Origin: Pseudomonas baltica | GTDB taxonomy: Bacteria; Pseudomonadota; Gammaproteobacteria; Pseudomonadales; Pseudomonadaceae | Assembly (NCBI RefSeq): GCF_031880315.1 | Contig: NZ_CP134771.1 | Coordinates: 4,956,501 to 5,020,500, forward strand | DNA length: 64,000 nucleotides | Direction: 5' to 3' | Shown: positions 17,232-26,015 of the stretch, one piece after another | How the letters are laid out: every line of letters starts with the position of its first letter | Numbering within the stretch: the first letter of the stretch is position 1 | Notes under the pieces: model-generated | Seen by the model: only the letters and a program-made list of their open reading frames with translations | Told to the model about the DNA's origin: nothing | The model's database searches: none | Made by a program: the position numbers and the translations under genes

Positions 17232-18448
17232 CCCCACAGCCCCAACTGCTGGGGCTGCGGGCGATCGCGCATCTGCTCGCGCAACAGGACGGTGGAAGTT
17301 TCCGCCTGCTGCGGGTGATAGTCGCTGGTGATGAAAAACGGCTTGGCCTTGGCCAGGACGCAGCGCAGGCGGGTCAGGTCTTCGTAGCGAATTCGTCGCT
17401 GACGGCGCAATTCGACCAGGCGCTTGGTGGTGCGGATGCCGATGCCGGGAATCCGCGCGATCAGGGCCGGTTCGGCGCGATTGAGGTCCAGCGGGAAGAC
17501 ACTGCGGTTCTCCAGCGCCCATGCCAGTTTGGGGTCGATGTCCAGCGCCAGATCGCCCGGTCCGGCGAGCAACTCGTCGGCGCGGTAGCCGTAGCTGCGC
17601 AACAGAAAGTCGGCCTGGTACAGGCGGTGTTCGCGCAACAGCGGCGGGGCGGCCAGCGGCACGCTTTTCGGGCTGTTGGGGATGGGGCTGAAGGCCGAGT
17701 AATAGACCCGCTTCAAGCCGTAATTGCCATAGAGCGATTCGGCGCTGTGGAGGATGGTGCTGTCGTCGGTGAGGTCGGCGCCGACGATCATCTGCGTGCT
17801 TTGCCCTGCCGGCGTGAAACGGGGCGCGCGTGGCTCGTTGAGCACGGTCTGCTGGCCGGTGTAGATGGTGCCCATGGCCCGCTTGATCGAGCCCACGTCC
17901 TTTTCTGGCGCGAGAATCTGCAGGCTGGCATCCGTGGGGAGTTCGATATTGACGCTCAGGCGATCGGCATAGCGGCCGGCCTCCTCGATCAGCAGCGGAT
18001 CGGCCTCGGGAATGGTCTTGAGGTGGATATAACCGCGGAACTGGTGCTCCTCTCGCAGCAGTCTGGCCACGCGAATCAATTGCTCCATGGTGTAGTCCGC
18101 CGAACGGATGATCCCGGAGCTGAGGAACAGCCCGCTGATGCAGTTACGCCGATAGAAGTCCACCGTCAGACGCACCACTTCCTCAGGCGTAAAGCGCGCT
18201 CGGGGTACATCGCTGGAGCGTCGGTTGACGCAGTATTGGCAGTCAAACAGGCAGAAGTTGGTCAGCAGGATTTTCAGCAACGACACACAGCGCCCATCCG
18301 GCGTATAGCTGTGACAGATGCCCATGCCATCGGTCGCGCCCAGCCCGGCCTTGCCTTCAGAGCTGCGCTTGGGTGCGCCGCTGCTGGCGCAGGAGGCATC
18401 GTACTTGGCGGCATCGGCGAGGATGCTGAGCTTGTCGATCAGCTGCAT
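17228..18448 (-). CDS. Radical SAM protein, putative DNA modification/repair (TIGR03916-type)
   Basis: The 406-residue protein has the radical SAM cluster motif CxxxCxxC at C66, C70 and C73 ([14 protein letters not shown]), a following TIM-barrel region ([27 protein letters not shown]), and a helix-hairpin-helix DNA-binding motif near residues 328-350 ([18 protein letters not shown]). The combination is typical of the family that accompanies DUF4130. It ends in QPQQLGLWG, which resembles the bacterial sliding-clamp-binding motif QL(S/D)LF. A perfect LexA box lies 16 bp upstream of the ATG. It is probably an SOS-induced enzyme acting on DNA, but the reaction is not known. Confidence 0.9.
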   Translation of the reverse strand: MQLIDKLSILADAAKYDASCASSGAPKRSSEGKAGLGATDGMGICHSYTPDGRCVSLLKILLTNFCLFDCQYCVNRRSSDVPRARFTPEEVVRLTVDFYRRNCISGLFLSSGIIRSADYTMEQLIRVARLLREEHQFRGYIHLKTIPEADPLLIEEAGRYADRLSVNIELPTDASLQILAPEKDVGSIKRAMGTIYTGQQTVLNEPRAPRFTPAGQSTQMIVGADLTDDSTILHSAESLYGNYGLKRVYYSAFSPIPNSPKSVPLAAPPLLREHRLYQADFLLRSYGYRADELLAGPGDLALDIDPKLAWALENRSVFPLDLNRAEPALIARIPGIGIRTTKRLVELRRQRRIRYEDLTRLRCVLAKAKPFFITSDYHPQQAETSTVLLREQMRDRPQPQQLGLWG

Positions 18449-18464
18449 GGGATTTTCCGTATAC

Positions 18465-18480
18465 TGTTTTTATGTACAGT
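18465..18480 (-). promoter_or_regulatory. LexA (SOS) box upstream of the radical SAM - DUF4130 operon
   Basis: On the minus strand the site reads CTGTACATAAAAACAG, an exact CTGT-N8-ACAG LexA box, 16 bp before the ATG at 18448. It would block initiation from a promoter in this short leader until LexA is cleaved. Confidence 0.85.
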
Positions 18481-18592
18481 ACAGTATCGCTGTGGGCCCC
18501 ACAACGCCTCTGGTCGGGAGTTGCCGCAGCGCTCGCCGATGCCTATAGTCCAGATGCCTGCAGCCCACGTCGATCAATACCCTGGACAGCCC

Positions 18593-19594
18593 ATGCTCAG
18601 CCAAGCACTTCCCCGTTTTCCACGCCTCGAACTGGTCGGCGCCCCCACCGCGCTGGAAAAGCTCGAACGCCTCTCGGCGCTGGTCGGCCGCGACGTCTAT
18701 ATCAAGCGCGATGACACCACCACCCTGGCCATGGGCGGCAACAAGGTGCGCAAGCTCGAATACCTGGCCGCTGATGCCTTGGCCCAGGGCGCCGACACCT
18801 TGGTGACTGCCGGCGCGCTGCAGTCCAATCATGTGCGCCAGACGGCTGCATTGGCAGCGAAGCTCGGGCTGGGCTGCCACGCCTTGCTGGAAAATGCCCT
18901 GGGCGATACCGCAGGGGCCGACTACCTCGGCAACGGCAATCGCTTGTTGCTGGACCTGTTCGGCACTGAGGTCGAGAACGTCGACAACCTGGACGCCGCC
19001 GATGCGCAATTGCTGGCCGCCGCCGATCGGCTGCGTGCGGCGGGCAAGCGCCCTTATGTCGTGCCGATCGGCGGCTCCAATGCGCTGGGGGCCCTGGGCT
19101 ATGTGCGCGCCGGGTTGGAGCTGGCCAAGCAGATCCGCGCCAGCGGGCTGGATTTTGCCGCTGTGGTGCTGGCCTCCGGCAGCGCTGGTACCCACAGCGG
19201 CCTGGCGTTGGGGCTGAGCGAAATCCTGCCGCAGTTGCCGGTCATCGGTGTGACCGTTTCGCGCCCCTCTGCGACCCAGGTCCCGAAGGTTCAGCGCCTG
19301 GCCGAACAGACCTGCCAGTTGCTGGAAGTCGATTTGCCCGAGCACTTCAATGTACAGCTGTGGGACGAGTATTTCGGCCCGCGTTACGGTGAGCCGAATG
19401 CTGGAACCCTGGCGGCTATCAGGTGCCTGGCGAGCCAGGAAGGCCTGTTGCTCGATCCGGTCTACACCGGCAAGGCCATGGCCGGTTTGCTGGATGCCAT
19501 CGAGCGAGGCCGCTTGCCAGAAGGGCCGGTGATCTTCCTGCACACCGGCGGCGCTCCGGCACTTTTCGCCTATCCACAGGTCTGGAATAAATAG
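18593..19594 (+). CDS. dcyD: D-cysteine desulfhydrase
   Basis: This PLP enzyme breaks D-cysteine into pyruvate, ammonia and hydrogen sulfide. The 333-residue sequence follows E. coli DcyD closely by memory: the PLP lysine is K51 in [18 protein letters not shown], preceded by VYIKRDD, with SNHVRQTAA and the phosphate-binding [14 protein letters not shown] further on. The end [11 protein letters not shown] is also conserved. ACC deaminase is the main alternative but the [18 protein letters not shown] context fits DcyD. It heads a cluster with cystine ABC transporter genes, as in enteric bacteria, giving a cystine/D-cysteine sulfur scavenging unit. It runs divergently from the SOS operon. Confidence 0.93.
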   Translation: MLSQALPRFPRLELVGAPTALEKLERLSALVGRDVYIKRDDTTTLAMGGNKVRKLEYLAADALAQGADTLVTAGALQSNHVRQTAALAAKLGLGCHALLENALGDTAGADYLGNGNRLLLDLFGTEVENVDNLDAADAQLLAAADRLRAAGKRPYVVPIGGSNALGALGYVRAGLELAKQIRASGLDFAAVVLASGSAGTHSGLALGLSEILPQLPVIGVTVSRPSATQVPKVQRLAEQTCQLLEVDLPEHFNVQLWDEYFGPRYGEPNAGTLAAIRCLASQEGLLLDPVYTGKAMAGLLDAIERGRLPEGPVIFLHTGGAPALFAYPQVWNK

Positions 19595-19689
19595 CATAAG
19601 GCTCGAATTTTTTATTCTTTTGCGTGCTTTGCGACACGTCCTATAGTGGCGCCGCAAATCGACTCCCATCACAACAAAAGGGGCTGTAA

Positions 19690-20487
19690 ATGATTTTTTC
19701 CGCTTGGCGTCGAAACCTCCTCTTGGGCAGCCTGGGCGTGGTGCTCGGCTCGGCAATGCTGGGCCAGGCCGTGGCCGGTGATCAGTTGCAGACTATCCAG
19801 AAAAACGGCTCGTTCAGCGTCGGTGTCGAGGGCACCTATCCGCCGTTCAGCTTCCAGGACGAGAACGGCAAGCTCAGTGGTTTCGAGGTCGAATTCGCCC
19901 AGGCGCTGGCCAAGCAATTGGGGGTCAAGGTCAAGATCCAGGAAACCAAGTGGGACGGCATGCTCGCCGCGCTGGACTCCAAGCGCCTGGACGTAGTGAT
20001 CAATCAGGTCACCATCTCCGAAGCACGCAAGCAGAAGTACGACTTCTCCCAGCCCTATACCGTCTCGGGTATTCAAGCGCTGGCCCAGAAGAAAGACGCC
20101 GGCAAGTACGAGAAGCCCGCCGACCTGGCCGGCAAGAAAGTCGGCGTAGGCCTGGGCTCCAACTACGAGCAATGGCTGCACGACAACGTGGCGCAAGCCG
20201 TGGTCAAGACCTACGACGATGACCCCACCAAGTATCAGGACCTGCGCATCGGCCGTATCGATGCGATTCTGGTGGACCGCCTGGCGGCGCTGGAGCTGAT
20301 CAAGAAGACCGGTGACACGTTGGTCCTGGCCGGCCCTGCGTTCTCCCGTCAGGAAGCCGGCGTAGCACTGCGCAAGGGCGAGCCGGAACTGCTCGCAGCA
20401 ATCAACCAGGCGATCGACAAGCTGCGCGCGGATGGCACCCTGGCGGCCTTGTCGAAGAAGTATTTCGGCGCTGACGTCACGCAATGA
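19690..20487 (+). CDS. tcyJ: Cystine ABC transporter substrate-binding protein
   Basis: The 265-residue periplasmic protein (FliY/TcyJ type) has a signal peptide up to about residue 30 and the cluster-3 amino-acid-binding fold: GVEGTYPPFSFQDENGKLSGFEVE near residue 45, then RLDVVINQVTIS and KKYFGADVTQ at the end. It should bind L-cystine and deliver it to the membrane permease. Its TGA stop overlaps the ATG of the permease gene (ATGA), showing that the two were made as a coupled operon. It lies 95 bp after dcyD. Confidence 0.93.
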   Translation: MIFSAWRRNLLLGSLGVVLGSAMLGQAVAGDQLQTIQKNGSFSVGVEGTYPPFSFQDENGKLSGFEVEFAQALAKQLGVKVKIQETKWDGMLAALDSKRLDVVINQVTISEARKQKYDFSQPYTVSGIQALAQKKDAGKYEKPADLAGKKVGVGLGSNYEQWLHDNVAQAVVKTYDDDPTKYQDLRIGRIDAILVDRLAALELIKKTGDTLVLAGPAFSRQEAGVALRKGEPELLAAINQAIDKLRADGTLAALSKKYFGADVTQ

Positions 20488-21149
20488 TCGAAAGCAGCCT
20501 GCAACTGATGCTCGACTCGGCGCCCTTTTTGCTCAAGGGCGCCTATTACACGGTTTTTCTGAGCCTGGGCGGGATGTTTTTCGGCCTGTTGCTGGGTTTT
20601 GGTCTGGCGTTGATGCGCCTGTCGACGTTCAAGCCCTGGAGCTAGATCGCGCGGATCTACGTGTCGTTCGTTCGCGGCACGCCGCTGCTGGTGCAGTTGT
20701 TCGTGATCTATTACGGCCTGCCGCAATTGGGCATCGAGCTGGACCCGCTGCCGGCGGCGTTGATCGGCTTCTCGCTGAACATGGCCGCCTATGCTTGTGA
20801 AATCCTGCGTGCGGCCATCGGCTCCATCGAGCGCGGGCAATGGGAAGCCGCTGCCAGTATCGGCATGACCCGCGGGCAAACGTTGCGCCGCGCCATCCTG
20901 CCTCAAGCGGCCCGCACGGCTTTGCCGCCACTGGGCAACAGCTTCATTTCGTTGGTCAAGGACACCTCGCTGGCGGCCACTATCCAGGTGCCTGAACTGT
21001 TCCGCCAGGCGCAGTTGATCACGGCGCGCACCTTCGAAATCTTCACCATGTACATCGGCGCCGCGTTGATCTACTGGGTGCTCGCCAGCGCCTTGGCGCA
21101 CCTGCAACATCGTCTTGAACTGCGGGTCAACCGCCACGACCAGCAGTGA
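20484..21149 (+). pseudogene. tcyL: Cystine ABC transporter permease with internal TAG stop
   Basis: Translated from the ATG that overlaps the tcyJ stop, the frame begins MIESSLQLMLDSAPFLLKGA and continues as a typical YecS/TcyL permease. Codon 54 (20643-20645) is TAG in the context FKPWS*IARIYVSFVRGTPLL. In E. coli YecS as I recall it the aligned residue is Trp (RWLARFYIS), so one G-to-A change explains the stop. The remaining 167 codons are intact, with the EAA loop QWEAAASIGMTRGQTLRRAILPQA, and the frame is not otherwise damaged. Either the gene has been recently inactivated or the base is a sequencing error. A re-start at an internal codon would lack the first membrane helix. Confidence 0.88.
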
Positions 21150-21163
21150 GGAGCAGCAACGCG

Positions 21164-21916
21164 ATGATTGTGGTGGACAAGCTCAGCAAGCATTTCAACG
21201 GCATCCCGGTGCTCAAGAATATCGACCTGCGCGTCGAGCCTGGCGAGGTGGTCGCCATCATCGGCCCCAGCGGTTCTGGCAAGACCACCTTCCTGCGCTG
21301 TCTGAACCTGCTGGAAACCCCGGATAGCGGGCGTATTCAGGTCGGCGATATAGAGATCGACGCCAGCAGGCCGTTGGCGCGGCAGCAGGAGCTGATTCGT
21401 CGGTTGCGCCAGCAGGTGGGGTTCGTGTTCCAGAACTTCAATCTGTTCCCTCACCGGACGGCGCTGGAGAATGTCGTCGAAGGCCCTATCGTGGTGAAGA
21501 AAGTCCCCCGTGACGATGCTCTTGAGCTGGGGCGCAGGCTACTGACCAAGGTCGGCCTCGCCGGCAAGGAAGAGGCCTGGCCGCGGCGCATGTCCGGTGG
21601 TCAGCAACAGCGCGTGGCAATCGCTCGCGCCTTGGCGATGGAGCCCCAGGTGATTCTGTTCGACGAACCCACTTCGGCGCTCGACCCCGAACTGGTCGGC
21701 GAGGTGCTGGCCACGATTCGCAGCCTGGCCGAAGAAAAACGCACGATGATCATTGTCACTCACGAGATGCAATTCGCTCGCGATGTGGCCAACCGTGTGG
21801 TGTTTTTCGACAAGGGCGTGATAGTCGAGCAGGGTGAGGCGAAGGCGCTGTTCGCCGCGCCGAAGGAAGAGCGGACCCGGCAGTTCTTGAGCAAGTTTCT
21901 GGCGCATGCGCATTGA
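21164..21916 (+). CDS. tcyN: Cystine ABC transporter ATP-binding protein
   Basis: This 250-residue ATPase has the Walker A GPSGSGKTT (about residue 37), Q-loop FVFQNFNLFPH, ABC signature MSGGQQQRVAIARALAM and Walker B VILFDEPTSALDPE. Its length and sequence match YecC/TcyN of the cystine importer. The ATG at 21164 is chosen because GGAG lies 10 bases upstream and it matches the family length; a GTG at 21146 overlapping the permease stop is an alternative. It should power the TcyJLN importer, which depends on the permease that is interrupted upstream. Confidence 0.93.
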   Translation: MIVVDKLSKHFNGIPVLKNIDLRVEPGEVVAIIGPSGSGKTTFLRCLNLLETPDSGRIQVGDIEIDASRPLARQQELIRRLRQQVGFVFQNFNLFPHRTALENVVEGPIVVKKVPRDDALELGRRLLTKVGLAGKEEAWPRRMSGGQQQRVAIARALAMEPQVILFDEPTSALDPELVGEVLATIRSLAEEKRTMIIVTHEMQFARDVANRVVFFDKGVIVEQGEAKALFAAPKEERTRQFLSKFLAHAH

Positions 21917-21943
21917 GGATGGCTGGGTTTGTGCCATCGCTGA

Positions 21944-21980
21944 AAGGCCCGCCTGGTCGTGATCCAGATCGGGCCCTGAA
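21944..21980. terminator. Possible bidirectional terminator between tcyN and glpT
   Basis: AGGCCCG and CGGGCCCT form a stem around the sequence CCTGGTCGTGATCCAGAT in the gap between two converging genes. No strong T run follows, so termination would be weak or Rho-assisted. Confidence 0.4.
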
Positions 21981-21991
21981 AATGATCAGGT

Positions 21992-23338
21992 TCAGGTGAC
22001 TTCACGCCCCTTGCTCACCGCTCGGGTATGCCACAGCGTCGGCGCCAGGAACAGCATCGCCAGTGCGCACGCGGCAATCAGCAGCACGAAGCCGCCGTCC
22101 CAGCCAAAGTGATCCACGGTATAGCCCATCAACGCGCTGGCCGCGACCGAGCCGCCCAGATAGCCGAACAGGCCGGTGAAGCCTGCGGCGGTACCGGCGG
22201 CTTTTTTCGGTGCCAGCTCCAGTGCCTGCAGGCCGATCAGCATCACCGGGCCGTAGATCAGAAAGCCGATAGAGACCAACGCGATCATGTCGACCAGCGG
22301 GTTGCCCGGTGGGTTGAGCCAGTACACCAGGGTGGCCACCGTCACGAGGGCCATGAACACCATGCCGGTCAAGCCGCGGTTGCCGCGAAAGACCTTGTCC
22401 GACATCCAGCCGCATAGCAGCGTGCCGGGGATGCCCGCCCATTCATAGAAAAAGTACGCCCATGACGTGGTGTCGACCGTGAAGTGCTTGGCTTCCTTGA
22501 GGTAAGTGGGTGCCCAGTCGAGCACGCCGTAGCGCAGCAGGTAGACGAAGACGTTCGCCAGGGCGATGTACCAGAGCATCTTGTTGCGCAGCACGTATTT
22601 GACGAAGATGTCACGGGCGCTGAATTCGGCTTCGTGACTTTCGTCATAGCCTTGCGGGTAGTCGTTCTTGTAGTGCTCGATGGGCGGCAGGCCGACCGAC
22701 TGCGGGGTGTCGCGCATGGTCACCAGGGCGAAGATCGCTACCAGCAAGGCCACGGCCGCCGGTACGTAGAAGGCCGCGTGCCAGTCGTTGGTCCAGCCCA
22801 GGCCGAGCAGAAACAACGGCCCGATCAGGCCGCCGCCGACGTTGTGCGCGACGTTCCAGACCGACACCACGGCGCCGCGCTCCTTTTGCGACCACCAGTG
22901 CACCATGGTCCGCCCGCTGGGTGGCCAGCCCATGCCCTGGGCCCAGCCGTTGATGAACAGCAGGATGAACATGATGCTGACGCTCGAGGTCGCCCATGAC
23001 GAAAAACCGAACACGAACATCACCGCTGCCGACACCAACAGGCCCAGCGGCAGGAAGTACCGCGGGTTGGAGCGGTCCGAGACCAGGCCCATGAGGAACT
23101 TGGACAAGCCATAGGCAATCGCGATGGCGGACATGGCCATGCCCAGCTGGCCGCGGGTGTAGCCTTCCTCGATCAGATAGGGCATGGCCAGGGAGAAGTT
23201 TTTGCGTAGCAGGTAGTAGCCGGCGTAGCCGATGAAGATCCCGGCGAAGATCTGCCAGCGCAGGCGCCGGTAAGTGCTGTCGACTTCGGTTGCGGGAATG
23301 GGGGGCAGGTGCGGGGCAGGGCGCAGGAAGGCGAACAT
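21992..23338 (-). CDS. glpT: GlpT, glycerol-3-phosphate:phosphate antiporter
   Basis: The 448-residue protein is an organophosphate:phosphate antiporter of the MFS. The family signature is clear: [19 protein letters not shown] in TM1, containing the substrate-binding Arg, and [33 protein letters not shown] in the first half (quoted in parts), where the second site Arg region and the conserved His lie. Length equals E. coli GlpT. It imports glycerol-3-phosphate. No other glp gene is adjacent. A palindromic site upstream resembles a DeoR-type GlpR operator. Confidence 0.93.
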   Translation of the reverse strand: MFAFLRPAPHLPPIPATEVDSTYRRLRWQIFAGIFIGYAGYYLLRKNFSLAMPYLIEEGYTRGQLGMAMSAIAIAYGLSKFLMGLVSDRSNPRYFLPLGLLVSAAVMFVFGFSSWATSSVSIMFILLFINGWAQGMGWPPSGRTMVHWWSQKERGAVVSVWNVAHNVGGGLIGPLFLLGLGWTNDWHAAFYVPAAVALLVAIFALVTMRDTPQSVGLPPIEHYKNDYPQGYDESHEAEFSARDIFVKYVLRNKMLWYIALANVFVYLLRYGVLDWAPTYLKEAKHFTVDTTSWAYFFYEWAGIPGTLLCGWMSDKVFRGNRGLTGMVFMALVTVATLVYWLNPPGNPLVDMIALVSIGFLIYGPVMLIGLQALELAPKKAAGTAAGFTGLFGYLGGSVAASALMGYTVDHFGWDGGFVLLIAACALAMLFLAPTLWHTRAVSKGREVT

Positions 23339-23370
23339 CGTGACTCTCCGTTTTATAGTTGGTGCGCGAA

Positions 23371-23391
23371 AACGAATGTTAAATTTTCGTT
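23371..23391 (-). promoter_or_regulatory. Candidate GlpR operator upstream of glpT
   Basis: AACGAA and TTCGTT form a perfect 6-bp inverted repeat separated by 9 bp, 32 bp before the glpT start. DeoR-family repressors such as GlpR use TTTCG-type half-sites, so control by glycerol-3-phosphate is plausible. Confidence 0.4.
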
Positions 23392-23539
23392 ACAGAAAAC
23401 AGGAGAGGTTAAGTATTACTGAATGTCTGCGAGCGCCAGGGCTCGAGGACGCGATGAAGCCAGCGTCCCCCAGAAGCGTGGTGCCTGAGGGACGATCTCT
23501 GGGATGGCCTGCTGGGCGTTCGATTCAGCCGCGAGGGGT

Positions 23540-24895
23540 TCAAGCCTTGAAGCGTCGTACCTTGGCGGCGTCGGTCTGCGCCTCGGTCGCTTCAGTCGTG
23601 GCCACCAGGCACTTGCCATCGTGCTGCACGTTGATGTCTGCGATGCGGCGAACGCCTGGCATGCTCAGGAAACCGTCGCAGCCAAAGCCCTTGTCCGGTG
23701 CGCCGTGCTCGGTTACACGCAACAGCAGTCCTTGGGGGGGCAAGGCTGAGTCGATTGGTTGTTGCTGGCCCGCGACCCAATATTGTCCGCCGGTCAGCGT
23801 GGCACCGATGCCTTGCAAAGAGGTCTTTTGGTTGGCGATCATCCAGTGGCTGGGCGTAAAACTCGGATCTGGATGTCCGCTTTGGTCAAGTCTGAATAGC
23901 AGACCGCCCACGCGGTCTGGATTATCTGTCGGCTGGTTGCTGCCGATGACGATGAGCGTGTTGCTGGCGGTGACCCAGACATTCTCCAGGGAGATGGCAT
24001 AGCCGCTGACCGGGTTTTCGTCGGTCTCGAACCGCAGGTCATTCGCCCCGGTTGGCGCGGTGGCATAGAAGCCCTCCGTGCCAAAGCTGTTGTCCAGTCT
24101 GCCCTTGGCGTCAAGCCTGGCCACCAGGCCTGTGCGCCCCGCCTTGCCAGCGACTATCCAGCCTGCGGTGGGGGAGGGGATCATCGCGCGAATTTCCATT
24201 GCGGTGTCTTGGTACTGGAGTTGCAGGTAGCCATCCTCGTGAAAGCTGTAGTCGATGGAGCCGTTGCTGTTCAGCTGTACGATGTAACTGCGAGGTTGCT
24301 GGATAGCCCAATGCTGGTGGGTGAAGTCGACGGTGATCTTGCCGTCGACATCGACGCAGGGATGGGCTTTCAACGTACTTCGGCGCTGCGGTTGCTCCAG
24401 TGAATCGACCACATCTCGCAGCGGTGGGAAATGGCCCATCAGGACCCGTCCGTCGTTGTTGAAGCTGCCGTCGCGCTCGCCATTGAGGTAGTAGCGAGTG
24501 CAGCCCAGATTATAGTCGTTGGTCTTGGGGTTGACGTACCGTACGAATGACAAGAAGCGCCCTTCATCGAACATCACCAGTTGCGATGGGTATGCGCTCA
24601 GGTAGCCGTCACTGGCATAGCGTTCGTTGAGGTAGCCGCTATTGTCGTTGAACGTCCTGTCGAGGCCTCCGGCAGCGTCGAGCTTCATCAGACCGGGGCC
24701 AAGCCTGCCGTTTTCGCGGATTTCAACGGCCACCAGGATCGAGTTGTCCTTCAAGACCAAAAGCGAGTTAACGGAGCGGACTTCCACTCCCTCAACGCCA
24801 AGAAGCGAATGGAGATGGACCTCACCGGCCGCGCCGAAATCAGGGTCGAGAAACGCACTGGGAACACTACGGCGCAAAGGCGGCATGGACGACAT
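23540..24895 (-). CDS. Delta-60 repeat (beta-propeller-like) protein
   Basis: The 451-residue protein lacks a signal peptide and is built of six or more repeats ending in an LDxxFGxxG-type motif: LDPDFGAAGEV, LDRTFNDNSGY, RDGSFNNDGRV, IDYSFHEDGYL, LDNSFGTEGFY and DKGFGCDGFL. This is the delta-60 repeat, found in secreted or surface beta-propeller-like proteins. The repeats are spaced about 55-65 residues apart. The base composition is visibly less GC-rich than its neighbours, which suggests acquisition. It stands alone. Its role is unknown; ligand binding or a secreted effector-like function are possible. Confidence 0.82.
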   Translation of the reverse strand: MSSMPPLRRSVPSAFLDPDFGAAGEVHLHSLLGVEGVEVRSVNSLLVLKDNSILVAVEIRENGRLGPGLMKLDAAGGLDRTFNDNSGYLNERYASDGYLSAYPSQLVMFDEGRFLSFVRYVNPKTNDYNLGCTRYYLNGERDGSFNNDGRVLMGHFPPLRDVVDSLEQPQRRSTLKAHPCVDVDGKITVDFTHQHWAIQQPRSYIVQLNSNGSIDYSFHEDGYLQLQYQDTAMEIRAMIPSPTAGWIVAGKAGRTGLVARLDAKGRLDNSFGTEGFYATAPTGANDLRFETDENPVSGYAISLENVWVTASNTLIVIGSNQPTDNPDRVGGLLFRLDQSGHPDPSFTPSHWMIANQKTSLQGIGATLTGGQYWVAGQQQPIDSALPPQGLLLRVTEHGAPDKGFGCDGFLSMPGVRRIADINVQHDGKCLVATTEATEAQTDAAKVRRFKA

Positions 24896-25134
24896 CGCTT
24901 TATCAAGTTGGAACGCTCACGCTATTCCACGATGTCCAGCTCTCCTACTCTCACATCTGTGAGCTACAGCGGGGGATTTTTTGTGGTAGGCACGGTGGCA
25001 GCGCCGAAGATGTCGGCCTCGCATCTCAGATCGGCCAAAGGGCGACTAGCCGGGGATGCAGGGGCGAACCCGACCCTGTGGTCAAGGCCTGGGTTCTTGC
25101 ACTCTGCCGGGGAGGTGACGGCAACCCGCCGATT

Positions 25135-25290
25135 TCAGTGCTGCCGACGGCGCCGCGGATCGGCGTCGGAATCCATCTTGATTGGCACCATGACCATGTC
25201 TTCATGACGTTTGCCGCCACGAATCAGGCCGATCGTCATGAAAAAGGCAACGACCAAAGCAGCTATCCAGCACAACGCGAAGGTGGCCAT
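25135..25290 (-). CDS. Small single-pass membrane protein, 51 residues
   Basis: An ATG at 25290 with GGAG five bases upstream opens a 51-codon frame. It encodes MATFALCWIAALVVAFFMTIG, a clear transmembrane helix, followed by a charged cytoplasmic-type tail (GGKRHEDMVMVPIKMDSDAD and RRRRQH). The helix-plus-charged-tail layout and good ribosome-binding site support a real protein. It is not a family I can name. Confidence 0.55.
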   Translation of the reverse strand: MATFALCWIAALVVAFFMTIGLIRGGKRHEDMVMVPIKMDSDADPRRRRQH

Positions 25291-25524
25291 GGGAACTCCA
25301 GCATCAAAGGGGTGTAACTGGTTTTCGGCAGACCGTGTTCAGACTTTAAGCCGCTGGTCGGCGACGGCTGCGGCTATCACCCGAGGCCTGATGGGGCAGC
25401 ACTGGCACAACCGGAAACAGTTCCAAGGTGCTGACGGGTTGCCGCTCGGCAGGTGCTGTTCTAAGGTCTGTGGGCGGCTGAGGAACGCCGCTTCTACTCG
25501 AACGATGTCATGGAGACTTCCGAT

Positions 25525-25845
25525 ATGCGCAACTATCTACTTCCTTCCCTCGTACTGGCCCTGGCAACGACTTTTTCTTCGGTGCCGGCGTTCGCTGCAA
25601 CCCCCCCAGCCAGCGAAGCCGGGAAAATGGCCGAGATGGCGCCCATGAGCAAGGTCAACCTCAATACGGCCGACCAGGACACCCTGCAGCGCGAACTGAC
25701 GGGGATTGGCGGTGCCAAGGCCGCGGCCATCGTCGAACACCGCCAGAGCAAAGGCGCGTTCGCTTCGGTGGACGAGTTGCTGGAGGTGCAGGGAATCGGC
25801 AAGGCGCTGGTGGAAAAGAACCGGGACCGGTTGACGATCGAATAA
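25525..25845 (+). CDS. ComEA-like helix-hairpin-helix protein
   Basis: The 106-residue protein has a signal peptide (MRNYLLPSLVLALATTFSSV..FAA) and a C-terminal double helix-hairpin-helix domain: VNLNTADQDTLQRELTGIGGAKAAAIVEHR and FASVDELLEVQGIGKALVEKNRD (quoted in parts). Such periplasmic proteins bind double-stranded DNA during transformation when part of a com system; in Pseudomonas they are common stand-alone genes without the other com genes nearby. The start is chosen for GGAG 11 bases upstream and the signal peptide. A terminator follows. Confidence 0.9.
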   Translation: MRNYLLPSLVLALATTFSSVPAFAATPPASEAGKMAEMAPMSKVNLNTADQDTLQRELTGIGGAKAAAIVEHRQSKGAFASVDELLEVQGIGKALVEKNRDRLTIE

Positions 25846-25866
25846 AACCGCGGCGCCCGTATTGAA

Positions 25867-25893
25867 AAGGCCGGTCCATGACCGGCTTTTTTG
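25867..25893 (+). terminator. Rho-independent terminator after the ComEA-like gene
   Basis: GCCGGT and ACCGGC form a stem around CCATG, followed by six T residues, 25 bp after the stop. Confidence 0.88.
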
Positions 25894-26015
25894 TGGGCGT
25901 CCCCTGGGGCGCATCGACTGAATGATACCCGTCATTTAATTTTATGGATTATAAGTGTAATTTAAAGGCCCCGGCGGGTTCACGTGCGCCGGTGAACCAA
26001 TGGGGAGAGGGTCAT

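Noticed and set aside
17315..18590. Long plus-strand frame leading into dcyD
   Set aside because: It is the complement of the radical SAM gene; dcyD starts at 18593 by homology.
20661..21149. Permease read as a complete shorter gene from an internal start
   Set aside because: The upstream half is recognisable as the same gene with a single stop; an internal start would lose the first membrane helix.
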